Shown here one piece after another: positions 1 through 5,472 of a stretch of 5,570 bases of DNA; the first letter of the stretch is position 1, and every line of letters starts with the position of its first letter. A program made the translations under genes and the position numbers. The stretch is from Clostridiales bacterium. GTDB lineage: Bacteria > Bacillota > Clostridia > Christensenellales > Aristaeellaceae. The notes under the pieces were generated by a model. That model saw only the letters and a program-made list of their open reading frames with translations, ran no database searches and was not told where the DNA came from. Location of the stretch: the NCBI GenBank assembly GCA_004552515.1, contig SFOF01000154.1, forward strand, positions 1-5,570, read 5' to 3'.

Positions 1-1
1 C

Positions 2-706
2 TGCCGCCGCAACTGCCGCTATTGCGGCCTGCGCCACGAGAACAGGCGTCTGTCCCGCTACAGCCTGTCGGCGGCGGAGCTGCTGCGGGCCGCGTCACAG
101 GCCGTGGCCGCCGGGGTGGACACGCTGGTGCTGCAATCGGGCGAGATGGCCCGCAACCCTCTCTGGCTGGCGCAGGTGGTGCGCGGCCTCAAGGAGCGCT
201 TCGGCCTGCCCGTGACCCTGAGCGTGGGCGAGCAGCCGCGCGAATGGTACGCCCTGTGGCGGGAGGCCGGGGCCGACCGCTTCCTGCTCAAGCACGAGAC
301 CGCCGATGCCCGTCTCTATGCCGCCCTGCATCCCGGCTATCGTCTGACCGACCGGCTGCAGGCCCTCTCCTGGCTGGCGGAGCTGGGCTATGAGGTGGGC
401 TCAGGCTTCATGGTCGGTGTGCCCGGCCAGCGCCCCGAAAGTCTGGTGGACGACATCCTGCTGGTGCGGGACATGCGCGTGGCCATGTGCGGGGCCGGGC
501 CCTTCGTGCCCCAGGCTGACACGCCCCTGGGGCGGCAGCCGCGCGGCTCCACGGAGCTGTGCCTGCGGGTCATGGCCGTGCTGCGTCTGGCCCTGCCCTG
601 GGCCAACCTGCCCGCCACCACGGCGCTGGCCAGCCTGCGCCCCGAAGACGGTCAGCGGCAGGGCCTTGCCGCGGGCGGCAACGTGCTCATGCCTTCCTTC
701 ACCCCG
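2..706 (+). CDS. hydE: [FeFe] hydrogenase H-cluster radical SAM maturase HydE, fragment truncated at both ends
   Basis: HydE is a cytoplasmic radical SAM enzyme that, with HydF and HydG, builds the organic part of the H-cluster of [FeFe] hydrogenases. The visible part is 235 codons in the frame starting at base 2. It opens with the CX3CX2C cluster motif (CRRNCRYCG, bases 2-28). Family landmarks follow: VLQSGE (128-145), a TLSVGE strand, KHETADARLYAALHP, GSGFMVGVPGQ, GPFVPQADTPLG, and near the end NLPATTAL and NVLMPSFTP (680-706). About 60 N-terminal residues lie outside the window, and roughly 60 C-terminal residues that should follow TP are missing. There is no stop at that point. The frame stays open to 1861, but only by reading antisense through the ABC genes, and that part has no HydE character. 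No hydF, hydG or hydrogenase gene is visible. The identity is secure; the right end is a break, not a natural terminus. Confidence 0.9.
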
Positions 707-718
707 GCGGCGCGCCGC
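700..718. other. Junction between hydE and ABC permease: probable chimeric join or rearrangement breakpoint
   Basis: HydE homology on the + strand stops at the TP codons (701-706). Permease homology on the - strand stops at a triple Arg (704-712). Both genes are therefore broken at the same short G/C-rich spot, convergently, with neither reaching a stop codon of its own. The shared GGCGGCGCG-like stretch would suit a short-overlap mis-join in assembly or microhomology recombination. The two sides also differ in apparent origin: a Desulfovibrio-like HydE against a Firmicutes-style operon. An assembly chimera is the simplest reading, but a real deletion or inversion cannot be excluded from sequence alone. 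Confidence 0.75.
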
Positions 719-1567
719 AATGGCCAGCCCCGTCAGGCAGGCGAACAGCGCGGCCACCGTCAGATAGCCCGCAATCGTGCCCACGTCGAATATGCCGTTG
801 ACAAAGGCGCTGAGCGGCTCAAACACGGACAGCCGCTTCAAAAGCGCGTTGAACGCCTCGAGCACGCGCGCATCCTCGCCGCGCAGGTGCAGCAGCAGCA
901 CGGGAGCCTCCGCCAGCGCCGCCGCGATAAAGCTCACCAGCCAGTCAGAGCAGAGGATATATACCAGCAGCACAACGAGCGCCGTCATCAGCGCGATCAT
1001 GAGCGGAGAGACGACGGTCAGCGCCTCGGCGCGCATCGCCGCATAGGGCGCGGCCCAGCTGGCCAGCGTCAGCAGCGCGAAGGAGGCAAACGCCCCCGCC
1101 GCCGTGCGCGAGCAGGCCGAGCAGAACAGTGCGGCGCTCATGAGCAGCATTCCCAGCGCCGTCACGGCCGCGACGCTGCTCAGACCCAGGCTGAGCGAGG
1201 TCTGCGGAAAGGCCAGGCTCAGCCCCAGCGGATAGAGCGCCAGCAGCACGCCGGACAGCAGCACCGGAATCAGCCGCGAAAGCAGCTTTCCCAGCACAAT
1301 ATCGCGCGTCCTGAGCGGCAGCGTATAGAGCAGCCGCTCCGTGTTCGAGGCGCGCTCTCCGGGAAAGGCGCGCATACAGCACAGACCGCTGCCCAGCGCC
1401 ATGGCCAGCGCCAGATAGAGCGTGTTCTCCGCGAACGAGGGAGCGCCGCCCAGTATGTTGACAATGAACACCGCTATGCCGGCCGCGCCCGTCGCCAGGG
1501 CCAGAAAGCCCCAGCCGCCCCAGCCGGAAAAGAGCGCGCGCAATTCGCGCTTAAACAGGGCTTTCAT
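704..1567 (-). CDS. ABC-2 type exporter permease, GldF/NosY-like, truncated at its C-terminus by the junction
   Basis: This is the membrane subunit of an ABC-2 family exporter. It is seen as 288 residues with about six hydrophobic segments (roughly residues 18-40, 47-64, 96-120, 130-150, 157-175, 186-206), plus a final one near 262-284. The N-terminus MKALFKRELRALFSGWGGW matches the cytosolic entry helix of GldF-type permeases. ERASNTERLLYTLPLRTRDI followed by VLGKLL (71-96) is the family's coupling-helix region, close to the usual E..T.ELLLT.P...EIVLGK pattern. Start: the ATG at 1567 overlaps the ATPase stop (ATGA), and a full AAGGAGG (1574-1580) sits 6 bases upstream. Family members normally end just after an Arg-rich RRW-like tail, and here RRR is reached at 704-712, so only a few residues are probably lost. 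The frame then runs on, antisense to hydE, to a stop at 401; that tail is not believed. A GldG-like auxiliary gene, common next in such operons, is absent, probably because of the break. The substrate is unknown. Confidence 0.85.
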
Positions 1568-2523
1568 GCGTTGCCTCCTTCAAAGCGCTCGAGCCGGCTA
1601 CCGTCAAAGCGCTCGGAAACGAGATATTCCATCAGCTCGTCCGGCTTTCTGCGCGCCGCCGTCATCTCGAGCACCTCAAGGCCGTTCAGCGCGCGGAACA
1701 GCTGGGCGCGGCCGTCGCCCTGCATTTTGACCCGCACGCTCAGCCCGTCGGCGCAGTTTAATACGTCCGTGACGCTCAGCCCCTTCTCTTTTGCGAGCGC
1801 CTTCTCGACCGCCTCGCGCGGGGAACGCGTCACGACGCACATTTCATCGGTCATCACATAGAGATTCTGCAGTTCATGCCGGCCGCACTCGCCCACGATC
1901 CGCCCCTTGTCCATGACCAGTATGCGGTCGGCGAGCGTCTCGATCTCGGTCAAATTGCTGCTGGCCAGCAGCACGGCGCGCCCTTTGGCCAGCTCGGTCA
2001 GCGCGTTCCTCAGCGTCAATACTTCTTTGGGATCCAGCTCGTCGCTCGGCTCGTCGATAAGCAGCGCGCTCGGCCCGAAAAACACGGCCTGCGCCATGCT
2101 CACCATGCGGCGCACGCCCCTGGCCAGCCGCTTGACCGGCTTGTCGGAAACATCCTGGAGATTCATCAGCTCAAAGGCGTGATCGATCATTTCCGCGGCC
2201 TCGCGTCCCGAGTAGCCGCGGGCGTCGGCCAGAAATTTCAGATAGGCGCGCGGCGTCATGTCCTGATAGACGGGCGGTTTGCTGGGCACATAGCCGATCT
2301 TCTGCCGCGCCGCCGAGATCTCCGAATCAAGGCGCACGCCGTCGATTTCCACCTGCCCGCTGTCAGCCTGCATCGCGCCGGCGATGATGTCCATCGCGGT
2401 GGTTTTACCCGCGCCGCGCAGGCCCGTCAGCGCGCAGATCTCGCCCTTTTCCACATTCAGCGTCAGACCACAGAGCGCGGTTTTTCCCCCATAGGCCTTT
2501 TTCAGATTTTCGACCTTAATCAC
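1564..2523 (-). CDS. ABC-2 exporter ATP-binding protein, GldA-like, with altered Q-loop, signature and H-loop
   Basis: This is the ATPase partner of the following permease, 319 residues. Nucleotide-binding landmarks in order are Walker A GLRGAGKTT (34-42), IGYVPSKPP in the Q-loop position (77-84), LARGVRRM in the signature position (133-140), Walker B ALLIDEPS with the catalytic Glu158, the D-loop ELDP (162-165), and ASSNLTEIE in the H-loop position (187-195). Related exporters usually have Gln or Glu where Ser81 is, LSxGxxxR where LARGVRRM is, and His where Asn190 is. So ATP binding looks intact while three coupling or hydrolysis positions deviate. A C-terminal extension (about 215-319) is of the length usual for this class. 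Start: GTG at 2523 has GGGAGGG 7 bases upstream. TTG at 2526 is an alternative. An in-frame ATG at 2599-2601 lies at or upstream of the predicted transcription start, so it is rejected. The gene overlaps the permease by 4 bases. Confidence 0.88.
   Translation of the reverse strand: MIKVENLKKAYGGKTALCGLTLNVEKGEICALTGLRGAGKTTAMDIIAGAMQADSGQVEIDGVRLDSEISAARQKIGYVPSKPPVYQDMTPRAYLKFLADARGYSGREAAEMIDHAFELMNLQDVSDKPVKRLARGVRRMVSMAQAVFFGPSALLIDEPSDELDPKEVLTLRNALTELAKGRAVLLASSNLTEIETLADRILVMDKGRIVGECGRHELQNLYVMTDEMCVVTRSPREAVEKALAKEKGLSVTDVLNCADGLSVRVKMQGDGRAQLFRALNGLEVLEMTAARRKPDELMEYLVSERFDGSRLERFEGGNA
1580..1615 (-). repeat. In-frame 24-base tandem repeat in the ATPase C-terminal tail
   Basis: TCAAAGCGCTCG occurs at 1580-1591 and again at 1604-1615, a 24-base period (8 codons). 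The protein tail accordingly repeats ERFDG and ERFEG in the last 17 residues. This looks like a small in-frame duplication at the very end of the ATPase, next to the permease ribosome binding site (1574-1580), which it does not disturb. Confidence 0.5.
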
Positions 2524-2530
2524 CAAGGAT

Positions 2531-2537
2531 CCCTCCC
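2531..2537 (-). promoter_or_regulatory. Ribosome binding site that fixes the GTG start of the ABC ATPase
   Basis: GGGAGGG on the - strand lies 7 bases before GTG (2521-2523). The protein from this start begins VIKVENLKKAYGG, the normal N-terminus of an ABC ATPase domain. A longer start at 2601 would add 26 residues of Arg/Ala-rich sequence unlike the family. Confidence 0.7.
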
Positions 2538-2554
2538 GATTGCTTCTCTCCGTC

Positions 2555-2577
2555 GCAGAGCCGGCCGCCGGTTCTGC
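2555..2577 (-). other. Hairpin in the leader of the ABC exporter mRNA
   Basis: Arms 2555-2559 and 2573-2577 pair over 5 bases (GCAGA with TCTGC). After one mismatch, 2561-2564 pairs with 2568-2571 (CCGG with CCGG), leaving a 3-base loop. It lies in the roughly 75-base untranslated leader, 17 bases before the ribosome binding site and without a T-run, so it is not a terminator. It may stabilise the leader or modulate translation. No protein or ligand can be assigned. Confidence 0.5.
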
Positions 2578-2603
2578 GCCAAACGCCGCTGTTCGCCGCA
2601 TTT

Positions 2604-2632
2604 TTTATATTCTACCACAAAACCATTGTCAA
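2604..2632 (-). promoter_or_regulatory. Housekeeping (sigma-70/SigA-type) promoter of the ABC exporter operon
   Basis: On the - strand, TTGACA (2632 to 2627) is a perfect -35 box and TATAAA (2609 to 2604) is a one-mismatch -10 box, with exactly 17 bases between them. The predicted transcription start is near 2597, giving a leader of about 75 bases before the GTG at 2523. The A/T-rich stretch stands out from the G/C-rich surroundings. The terminator just upstream (2712-2740) insulates this unit from the genes to the right. Confidence 0.85.
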
Positions 2633-2646
2633 GCCAAGGTCAAACC

Positions 2647-2663
2647 ATGAACATTTTATGAAC
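2647..2663 (-). repeat. Short direct repeat upstream of the ABC promoter
   Basis: GTTCAT occurs twice on the - strand (2663-2658 and 2652-2647) with an 11-base period, about one helical turn, starting 15 bases upstream of the -35 box. The placement suits an activator or repressor binding site or an A/T-rich upstream element. The unit is only 6 bases, so chance is quite possible. Confidence 0.35.
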
Positions 2664-2711
2664 GGTTACGCGGCAAAACGGAATCAACGCGCTTTTTTAG
2701 TCCATTATGTG

Positions 2712-2740
2712 CAAAAAAAGAGAGGGCACTTTGTACCCTC
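2712..2740 (-). terminator. Rho-independent terminator ending the leftward sugar/membrane-protein transcript
   Basis: On the - strand, GAGGGTAC (2740-2733), loop AAA (2732-2730) and GTGCCCTC (2729-2722) form an 8-pair stem with one G-T wobble. It is followed by TCTTTTTTT down to 2713. This is a textbook intrinsic terminator for leftward transcription. It lies about 200 bases past the stop codon of the membrane-protein gene, so that transcript has a long 3' untranslated region. On the + strand the stem is not followed by a T-run, so it works in one direction only. Confidence 0.9.
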
Positions 2741-2939
2741 CCAGACTGTCGAAAAAAACCTTGGAGCGATCGAGAGAGCCGGAACTCCTTCGAGCTTTAG
2801 TCGTGCCCGGCGGCGTGTACGCGCGGGACGATTGAAAGCGGCGGAAAATCTCATTTCCCAGAGCAAAACTGGTCGGGGTGGCTGCGGCAGGGGAGCTTGC
2901 TCTTCTTTCCGCCGCTTGTCAAAAAGCACCCGATGCCCG
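2741..2939 (-). other. Gene-free structured 3' region, candidate untranslated-region RNA element
   Basis: These 199 bases between the membrane-protein stop and the terminator hold no credible gene. Bases 2836-2847 (AAGCGGCGGAAA) and 2906-2917 are a perfect 12-base inverted repeat. Just inside it, 2860-2865 and 2898-2903 (AGAGCA with TGCTCT) can add a 6-pair stem. A separate 7-pair hairpin with a GAG loop can form from 2843-2859 and uses five bases of the long stem, so the two folds exclude each other. A second run of seven Ts on the - strand lies at 2752-2758. I do not recognise a named riboswitch or small RNA. It could be a structured 3' untranslated region, a small RNA ending at the terminator, or an interspersed intergenic repeat. 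Confidence 0.45.
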
Positions 2940-3731
2940 TCAACGGCTGTTCAGCCGCGCGACGCCCTGCTCGACGACGAAATGCGAAATCGCGTCGTCG
3001 AAGTAGCTCCACGTCGTCTTATCGCCGCTGCGCACGGCTGCCGCCAGCAGATAGACGCCGTCCGGCAGAGACGACGTATCCAGATTGATTTTGAAAAACG
3101 CCTGATCCAGGTTTTGGCCCGCCGCGCCGTCGAACGCCAGATCCGCTTCATCCGAGGCCGGATCGGCGGCATAGACCGCCACGGTATCGCCGCTGCCCAC
3201 ATCGAGCACCACGAGATAGCGCGCGCAGACCGCCGCGTCCGCGCCCTCGATATAAGCGTAGGCGCGCAGCGTCACCACATTCTGATCCGCGGCGTCAAAG
3301 AGCGTCATCTCCCGAATCCCCGCCTTGAGCGAGGGATCATAGGAGAGCGGATCGCACTGCGGCTGGAGTCCGGCCACAGGCTCGATCAGCTGGGCGTTCA
3401 GCGCCTCCGCCGGAATGGGCGTAGCCGTGGGCGCTTCGGTCGGCTCCTGCGTGGCCTCGGCGGTCGGCTCTATGGTGGGCACGACCGTCGCATCGGGTGC
3501 CGCGCTCTGAGTCGCCTCGGTCGCCGCGCTGTCCCCGGCGGTGGGCTGGGCCGCAATCGTCGGCTCCGCCGTTTTCAGGGGCAGCTCGATATCGACCTTT
3601 CCCTGAAGCACAAACAGATAGAACACGCTGCACAGGACAACCAGCAGCACCTCCCCGATCAGAAAGCGGAGAAAGGCGCGTCCCGCGTCCCTTCTGAATA
3701 TTCTTCTGCGGCCGTTATGGTCTTTGCTCAT
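2940..3731 (-). CDS. Single-pass membrane protein with Thr/Pro/Glu/Ala-rich linker and unrecognised outer domain
   Basis: The product has 263 residues of unknown function. It starts with a short basic cytoplasmic tail (about residues 1-20, with RRR and RR clusters), then one hydrophobic helix (about 21-43, LRFLIGEVLLVVLCSVFYLF), not followed by a signal-peptidase-like site. Residues 54-108 are a low-complexity linker with repeated PT, EPT and EAT units, typical of wall-spanning stalks in Gram-positive bacteria. The rest (about 110-263) is predicted to be mixed beta-rich sequence outside the cell, with two cysteines (127, 169) that could pair. VVLC in the helix is not a good lipobox because Leu precedes Cys. 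Start: the ATG at 3731 has AAGGAG (3740-3745) 8 bases upstream; a TTG at 3749 overlaps that site and is rejected. The gene lies 51 bases after the SDR with no terminator between, so it is probably cotranscribed. I do not recognise the outer domain. Confidence 0.75.
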   Translation of the reverse strand: MSKDHNGRRRIFRRDAGRAFLRFLIGEVLLVVLCSVFYLFVLQGKVDIELPLKTAEPTIAAQPTAGDSAATEATQSAAPDATVVPTIEPTAEATQEPTEAPTATPIPAEALNAQLIEPVAGLQPQCDPLSYDPSLKAGIREMTLFDAADQNVVTLRAYAYIEGADAAVCARYLVVLDVGSGDTVAVYAADPASDEADLAFDGAAGQNLDQAFFKINLDTSSLPDGVYLLAAAVRSGDKTTWSYFDDAISHFVVEQGVARLNSR

Positions 3732-3782
3732 GAAAAAGTCTCCTTCCAAGCTGCCGGGGTCAGTGTGTCGTTAGGGGGCGCA

Positions 3783-4622
3783 TTACACGCCGCTGTACGC
3801 CGAGAAGCCGCCGTCGATGGGCAGCACAACGCCGGTGATGAAGCTGGCCGCCTCGTCGCAGAGCAGGAACAGCACCGCGCCCAGCAGCTCGTCGGCCTCG
3901 CCGAAGCGTCCCATGGGGGTCGCGGCCAGGATCTTGCCGGTGCGGGCGGTGGGCTTGCCGTCCTCGGTGAAGAGCAGCGCGCGGTTCTGATTGGTCACAA
4001 AGAAGCCGGGCGCGATGGCGTTGACGCGGATGTTGCTCTTGGCCAGATAGGTCGCCAGCCACTGAGTGAAGTTGCTCACGGCGGACTTCGCACCGGAGTA
4101 GGCGGGGATCTTGGTCAGCGGGCGGAACGCGTTCATGGAGGACACGTTCATGATGTTGCCGCCGCGGCCGATCATGTCCTTGGCAAACACCTGGGTGGTC
4201 ATCAGCGCGGCGATGACGTTCAGGTCGAACACAAAGCGCACGCCGGCGGGATCGAGATCAAAGAAGGTCTTGACGCCCTCGACGGCCGCGTCGAACTGCT
4301 CGTCGTCGGTGGTGCCGCGGGGATTGTTGCCGCCCGCGCCGTTGATCAGGATGTCGCAGGGGCCGAAGGCGGCGACAACCTTGTCGTGCGCCTCGTTCAG
4401 GCTGGCGCTGTCCAGGCAGTTGACCTTCACGGCGATGGCCTTGTTGCCCTCGGCGGTGATTTCGTCGGCGACCTTCTGCGCGGCGGCCTCGTTCAGATCG
4501 AGCACGGCCACCTTCGCGCCGCACTGAGCCAGCGCCTTCGAGAACGCAGAGCAGAGCACGCCGCCCGCGCCGGTGATAACGGCCACTTTATCGGTCAGAT
4601 TGATATTCAGAGGGAGCTTCAT
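3783..4622 (-). CDS. uxuB: SDR-family D-mannonate oxidoreductase (fructuronate reductase), UxuB type
   Basis: This is a 279-residue NAD(P)-dependent short-chain dehydrogenase. The UxuB branch interconverts D-fructuronate and D-mannonate in hexuronate catabolism. In order, the cofactor motif is TGAGGVLC (17-24), an acidic Asp42 after the second strand (VAVLDLN) suggests NAD, NGAGG is at 94-98, and the catalytic set is Ser162, Tyr175 and Lys179 (NVSSMNAF ... YSGAK). The insert NNPRGTT after NGAGG, GFFVTNQNRALLF (206-218), TPMGRFGEADEL and the end GGFSAYSGV are, from memory, hallmarks of the UxuB-like SDR group. Two of the three classical TGxxxGxG glycines are replaced, which I believe is usual in this group. 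Start: the ATG at 4622 has AAAGGA (4633-4638) 10 bases upstream. The gene has its own promoter at 4681-4709 and lies 104 bases after the isomerase. No uxuA or uxaC is visible, so a related sugar-acid substrate is possible. Confidence 0.86.
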   Translation of the reverse strand: MKLPLNINLTDKVAVITGAGGVLCSAFSKALAQCGAKVAVLDLNEAAAQKVADEITAEGNKAIAVKVNCLDSASLNEAHDKVVAAFGPCDILINGAGGNNPRGTTDDEQFDAAVEGVKTFFDLDPAGVRFVFDLNVIAALMTTQVFAKDMIGRGGNIMNVSSMNAFRPLTKIPAYSGAKSAVSNFTQWLATYLAKSNIRVNAIAPGFFVTNQNRALLFTEDGKPTARTGKILAATPMGRFGEADELLGAVLFLLCDEAASFITGVVLPIDGGFSAYSGV

Positions 4623-4649
4623 GATTTGTCATTCCTTTCAATAGGCCTG

Positions 4650-4671
4650 TCCGGGGCGCTTTTCGCCCGGA
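4650..4671 (-). promoter_or_regulatory. Imperfect inverted repeat at the SDR transcription start, candidate operator or leader hairpin
   Basis: TCCGGGGCG (4650-4658) and CGCCCGGA (4664-4671) pair over 8 bases with one bulged base and a 5-base loop. With the -10 box at 4681-4686, the repeat spans about +3 to +25 of the predicted transcript. That is where a repressor site would block initiation, or where the RNA would form a hairpin ahead of the ribosome binding site. No T-run follows, so it is not a terminator. The regulator is unknown. Confidence 0.45.
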
Positions 4672-4680
4672 TTATCCAAT

Positions 4681-4709
4681 ATTATACACAGCCGGAAAAA
4701 CGCTGTCAA
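4681..4709 (-). promoter_or_regulatory. Perfect-consensus housekeeping promoter upstream of the SDR gene
   Basis: On the - strand, TTGACA (4709-4704), a 17-base spacer and TATAAT (4686-4681) match the sigma-70/SigA consensus at all twelve positions. The -35 box begins only 17 bases after the stop codon of the isomerase gene, so this is an internal operon promoter. The expected start is near 4674, giving a leader of about 52 bases. Such a strong promoter normally needs a repressor when it drives a catabolic gene, consistent with the inverted repeat at 4650-4671. Confidence 0.92.
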
Positions 4710-4726
4710 CCATGCGGATATTAACC

Positions 4727-5467
4727 TTACACGCCCATCTCGCGCAGACGCTCGCGGCTGAGCTTCAGATCGAGCAGCGGCTCGCGCAGATGGGTGTCAT
4801 GCTCGATCATGACCCACTTGTCGAAGCCGCGCTTTTTGAGCAGCGCCACCAGTTCGGCGTTGGGCACCGGGAAGTTTCCGCCGCCGATCTCGCAGAAATA
4901 GCCGCGCTCGTGCCAGACCTCCTTCTCGGGATGGGTCATCTCCCAGCCCTTGAGGTGCACGGCGATCAGGCGGTCGTAATAGCGCTCGGCCGTGCCGATC
5001 ACATCGCCGCCAGCCACGGCCAGATGGCCCGCGTCCAGCAGCAGCGCCGCCTTGGGGCAGCGGCGCATGAACTCATCCAGCTCGTCCTGCTTTTCCACCA
5101 GCGAGCCGAGATGATTATGCAGCGCGACCTTGAGGCCCCAGCGCTCGCACGCCTCGGCCTGCACGTTGACCTGACGGCAATAGTCGTCGAAGGTCTTGCC
5201 CGTCACCTTGATCCACACATAGTCCTTGCGGAATGCCGCCGCCCAGCGGATGCTCAGCTCGGCCGTGGGCGCCTCCACCGTGGCGAAATCGCAGCCCAGC
5301 GCGTTCAGGCGCGAGGCCATATTGAGCGCGTCGGCTTCGGTCGCGGGGCGCAGGCGCTCCATGCCGTCGTAGCCGATGGCCTTCAGATCACGGGCGCGCT
5401 GCTCATAGTCGAACAAACCGCCCTCCCAAACAAACATACCGTAATCCGCAACGCCAATCTTCATCAT
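4727..5467 (-). CDS. Sugar phosphate isomerase/epimerase family TIM-barrel protein, IolE-like
   Basis: This is a 246-residue cytoplasmic enzyme of the xylose-isomerase-like TIM-barrel superfamily, which includes inosose dehydratase IolE and several keto-sugar epimerases. Visible elements are the first strand KIGVADYG (3-10) and GYDGMERL (32-39), where such barrels usually have GYxGxE. ALHNHLGS (115-122), LLLDAGHLAVAGGD (142-155), AVHLKGWE (169-176) and VMIEHDTHLREP (219-230) follow. Asp145, His171 and Glu222 fit metal-ligand positions; His117/His119 may supply the fourth. The DAGHL and HLKGW blocks resemble IolE, but the protein is shorter than typical IolE (near 300 residues). Start: ATG at 5467 (or the adjacent ATG at 5464) has AAAGGA 9 bases upstream. 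The in-frame TTG at 5476 overlaps the upstream stop and is rejected. It sits between an upstream partial gene and the SDR, suggesting sugar-acid or polyol catabolism. The exact substrate is unknown. Confidence 0.82.
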   Translation of the reverse strand: MMKIGVADYGMFVWEGGLFDYEQRARDLKAIGYDGMERLRPATEADALNMASRLNALGCDFATVEAPTAELSIRWAAAFRKDYVWIKVTGKTFDDYCRQVNVQAEACERWGLKVALHNHLGSLVEKQDELDEFMRRCPKAALLLDAGHLAVAGGDVIGTAERYYDRLIAVHLKGWEMTHPEKEVWHERGYFCEIGGGNFPVPNAELVALLKKRGFDKWVMIEHDTHLREPLLDLKLSRERLREMGV

Positions 5468-5472
5468 GACTG

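Noticed and set aside
1876..2661. 261-codon + strand open frame antisense to the ABC ATPase
   Set aside because: It mirrors a gene with clear Walker motifs. Its product is a His/Gln/Arg/Ala-rich shadow and it crosses the exporter promoter.
2669..2696. Possible + strand terminator: CGCG...CGCG followed by six Ts
   Set aside because: The stem is only 4 pairs with a ~15-base loop, too weak, and no + strand gene ends nearby.
2917..2922. TTGACA on the - strand after the membrane-protein stop, possible small-RNA promoter
   Set aside because: The base at the -10 distance falls in CAAGCT-like sequence with no TATAAT resemblance. The hexamer abuts the inverted repeat.
2705..2929. 74-codon - strand open frame after the membrane-protein gene
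   Set aside because: It starts with GTG without a convincing ribosome binding site, runs through the terminator hairpin and its T-run, and has no recognisable family features.
2658..4724. 688-codon + strand open frame antisense to the membrane protein and SDR
   Set aside because: Its length comes from high G+C keeping antisense frames open. The opposite strand carries genes with catalytic motifs, ribosome binding sites, a promoter and a terminator.
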